Positions 63,485-64,000 of a DNA stretch of 64,000 nt are shown in pieces. The stretch lies in assembly GCF_009857915.1 (NCBI RefSeq), contig NZ_WWCM01000009.1, forward strand, positions 1 to 64,000, given 5' to 3'. Position numbers and translations under genes: made by a program. The notes under the pieces were generated by a model, which was not told the DNA's origin, ran no database searches, and saw only the letters and a list, made by a program, of their open reading frames with translations. The DNA comes from Duganella qianjiadongensis. GTDB lineage: Bacteria; Pseudomonadota; Gammaproteobacteria; Burkholderiales; Burkholderiaceae_D. Position 1 is the first letter of the stretch; each line of letters starts with the position of its first letter.

Positions 63485-64000
63485 ATGTCCTTACGCACCA
63501 AACTTATGCTGGCTTTGCTGTTCACGGGACTGGCTTCGGTGGCCATGGTGGGCGGACTGGCGTCGTATGGCTTGGGCAAGAAGGTTGATATTATCCGGCG
63601 TCAGGCCGCTGCAGAGCATTTTTACAGCGCAGTGAGTGATTACTTACGTCCTTATGGCAGCTGGCAGGCGGCCAATCAGGCCGAGCCATTCGATCTGTAT
63701 ATGCGGCGCGTACGTCCGGCACCGGCTGACCATCTGCCGCCGCCCGAACTGCTGCGAGATCGCCGTGGTCCGCCGCCCCCGCGCGCCGATGGTGATGCGC
63801 CCTTCCACTTCATACTGGCCGATCAGGATTTCGCCGTGCTGCTGGGCGCGGGCGTGTACCGGCCCGGCGAGCCCTTGCCGCAGGCGGCGCGGCGGGATGC
63901 GCGTCCGGTGATGGTCAACGGCAAGGTTGCGGCCTATATTTCGCCGGAAGGCGTGCTCACCCCGAGCAAGGAAGAGCAGCAGTATCTGGACGCCATGAAC
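63485..64000 (+). CDS. sensor histidine kinase, N-terminal part (cut by window edge)
   Basis: The frame is open to the right edge with 172 codons. A first membrane helix (residues ~6-29, LMLALLFTGLASVAMVGGLA) is followed by an extracytoplasmic domain with a Pro/Arg-rich loop (PPPELLRDRRGPPPPRADG) and FILADQDFAVLLGAG. This is the layout of BaeS/CpxA-like sensors. The HAMP and kinase domains would lie beyond the window, so the kinase assignment is inference. A TATGAT at 63445 is a possible -10 box. Confidence 0.6.
   Translation, partial: MSLRTKLMLALLFTGLASVAMVGGLASYGLGKKVDIIRRQAAAEHFYSAVSDYLRPYGSWQAANQAEPFDLYMRRVRPAPADHLPPPELLRDRRGPPPPRADGDAPFHFILADQDFAVLLGAGVYRPGEPLPQAARRDARPVMVNGKVAAYISPEGVLTPSKEEQQYLDAMN

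Overview
The window is 64 kb of a chromosome from a betaproteobacterium, most likely a member of the Burkholderiales close to Oxalobacteraceae. That placement is inferred from moderately high GC, ATG-dominated starts with AGGAG-type ribosome sites, the recG / queA-tgt-yajC-secD-secF order, the pyrC-DUF3025 pair, and outer-membrane functions (PagL, TonB receptor) that mark a diderm. It begins inside the 3' end of a 23S rRNA gene, followed by 5S rRNA and a strong terminator. I see no prophage, insertion sequence, CRISPR array or tRNA. Apart from the rRNA edge and the cut sensor kinase at the right end, the genes look intact.

Layout. 0-9.4 kb: a translationally coupled pair of exported proteins sharing a Cds6-like C-terminal domain (TPR protein plus L,D-transpeptidase), a PagL lipid A deacylase, a 3-hydroxyisobutyrate-dehydrogenase-like reductase, an M20 amidohydrolase, a single-subunit molybdopterin oxidoreductase and a lipoprotein aminopeptidase. 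9.4-25.6 kb: two tandem long-chain acyl-CoA ligases (fadD), a Tat-exported PhoD phosphatase with a YciA-type thioesterase, an Atm1-type ABC exporter, a periplasmic M20 peptidase, a dicarboxylate/glutamate symporter divergent from an orphan amino-acid ABC ATPase, pyrC-DUF3025, an oxidoreductase, an MFS carrier with a coupled 40-residue membrane peptide, and a Cache-domain protein. 25.6-33.4 kb: recG divergent from queA-tgt-yajC-secD-secF (queuosine synthesis and protein export). 33.4-36.9 kb: regulators (WYL, MarR), a 93-residue unknown protein and an EamA carrier.

35.9-49.2 kb is a complete arginine succinyltransferase (AST) catabolic block: an AraC-type ArgR gene, then astC, two AstA subunits, astD, astB, a 1567-residue NAD-dependent glutamate dehydrogenase (gdhB) and astE. 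The enzymes run from arginine through succinylornithine to glutamate and 2-oxoglutarate. The astC promoter carries a sequence matching the Pseudomonas ArgR half-site TGTCGC-N8-AA next to a perfect TATAAT box.

49.2-60.6 kb is the most interesting stretch. A LysR regulator is divergent from a CoA ligase, followed by a TonB-dependent receptor, an alpha/beta hydrolase, a MaoC-type hydratase and a full branched-chain-type ABC importer (binding protein, two ATPases, two permeases). The same dyad, TGTGC-N6-GCACA, lies in the LysR/ligase gap and upstream of the receptor. This suggests one regulon that takes a substrate across both membranes, hydrolyses it, activates it with CoA and hydrates it; the substrate is unknown. 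60.6-64 kb holds an amino-acid permease, four very small genes (three of them membrane-type), a large perfect hairpin and the start of a sensor kinase.
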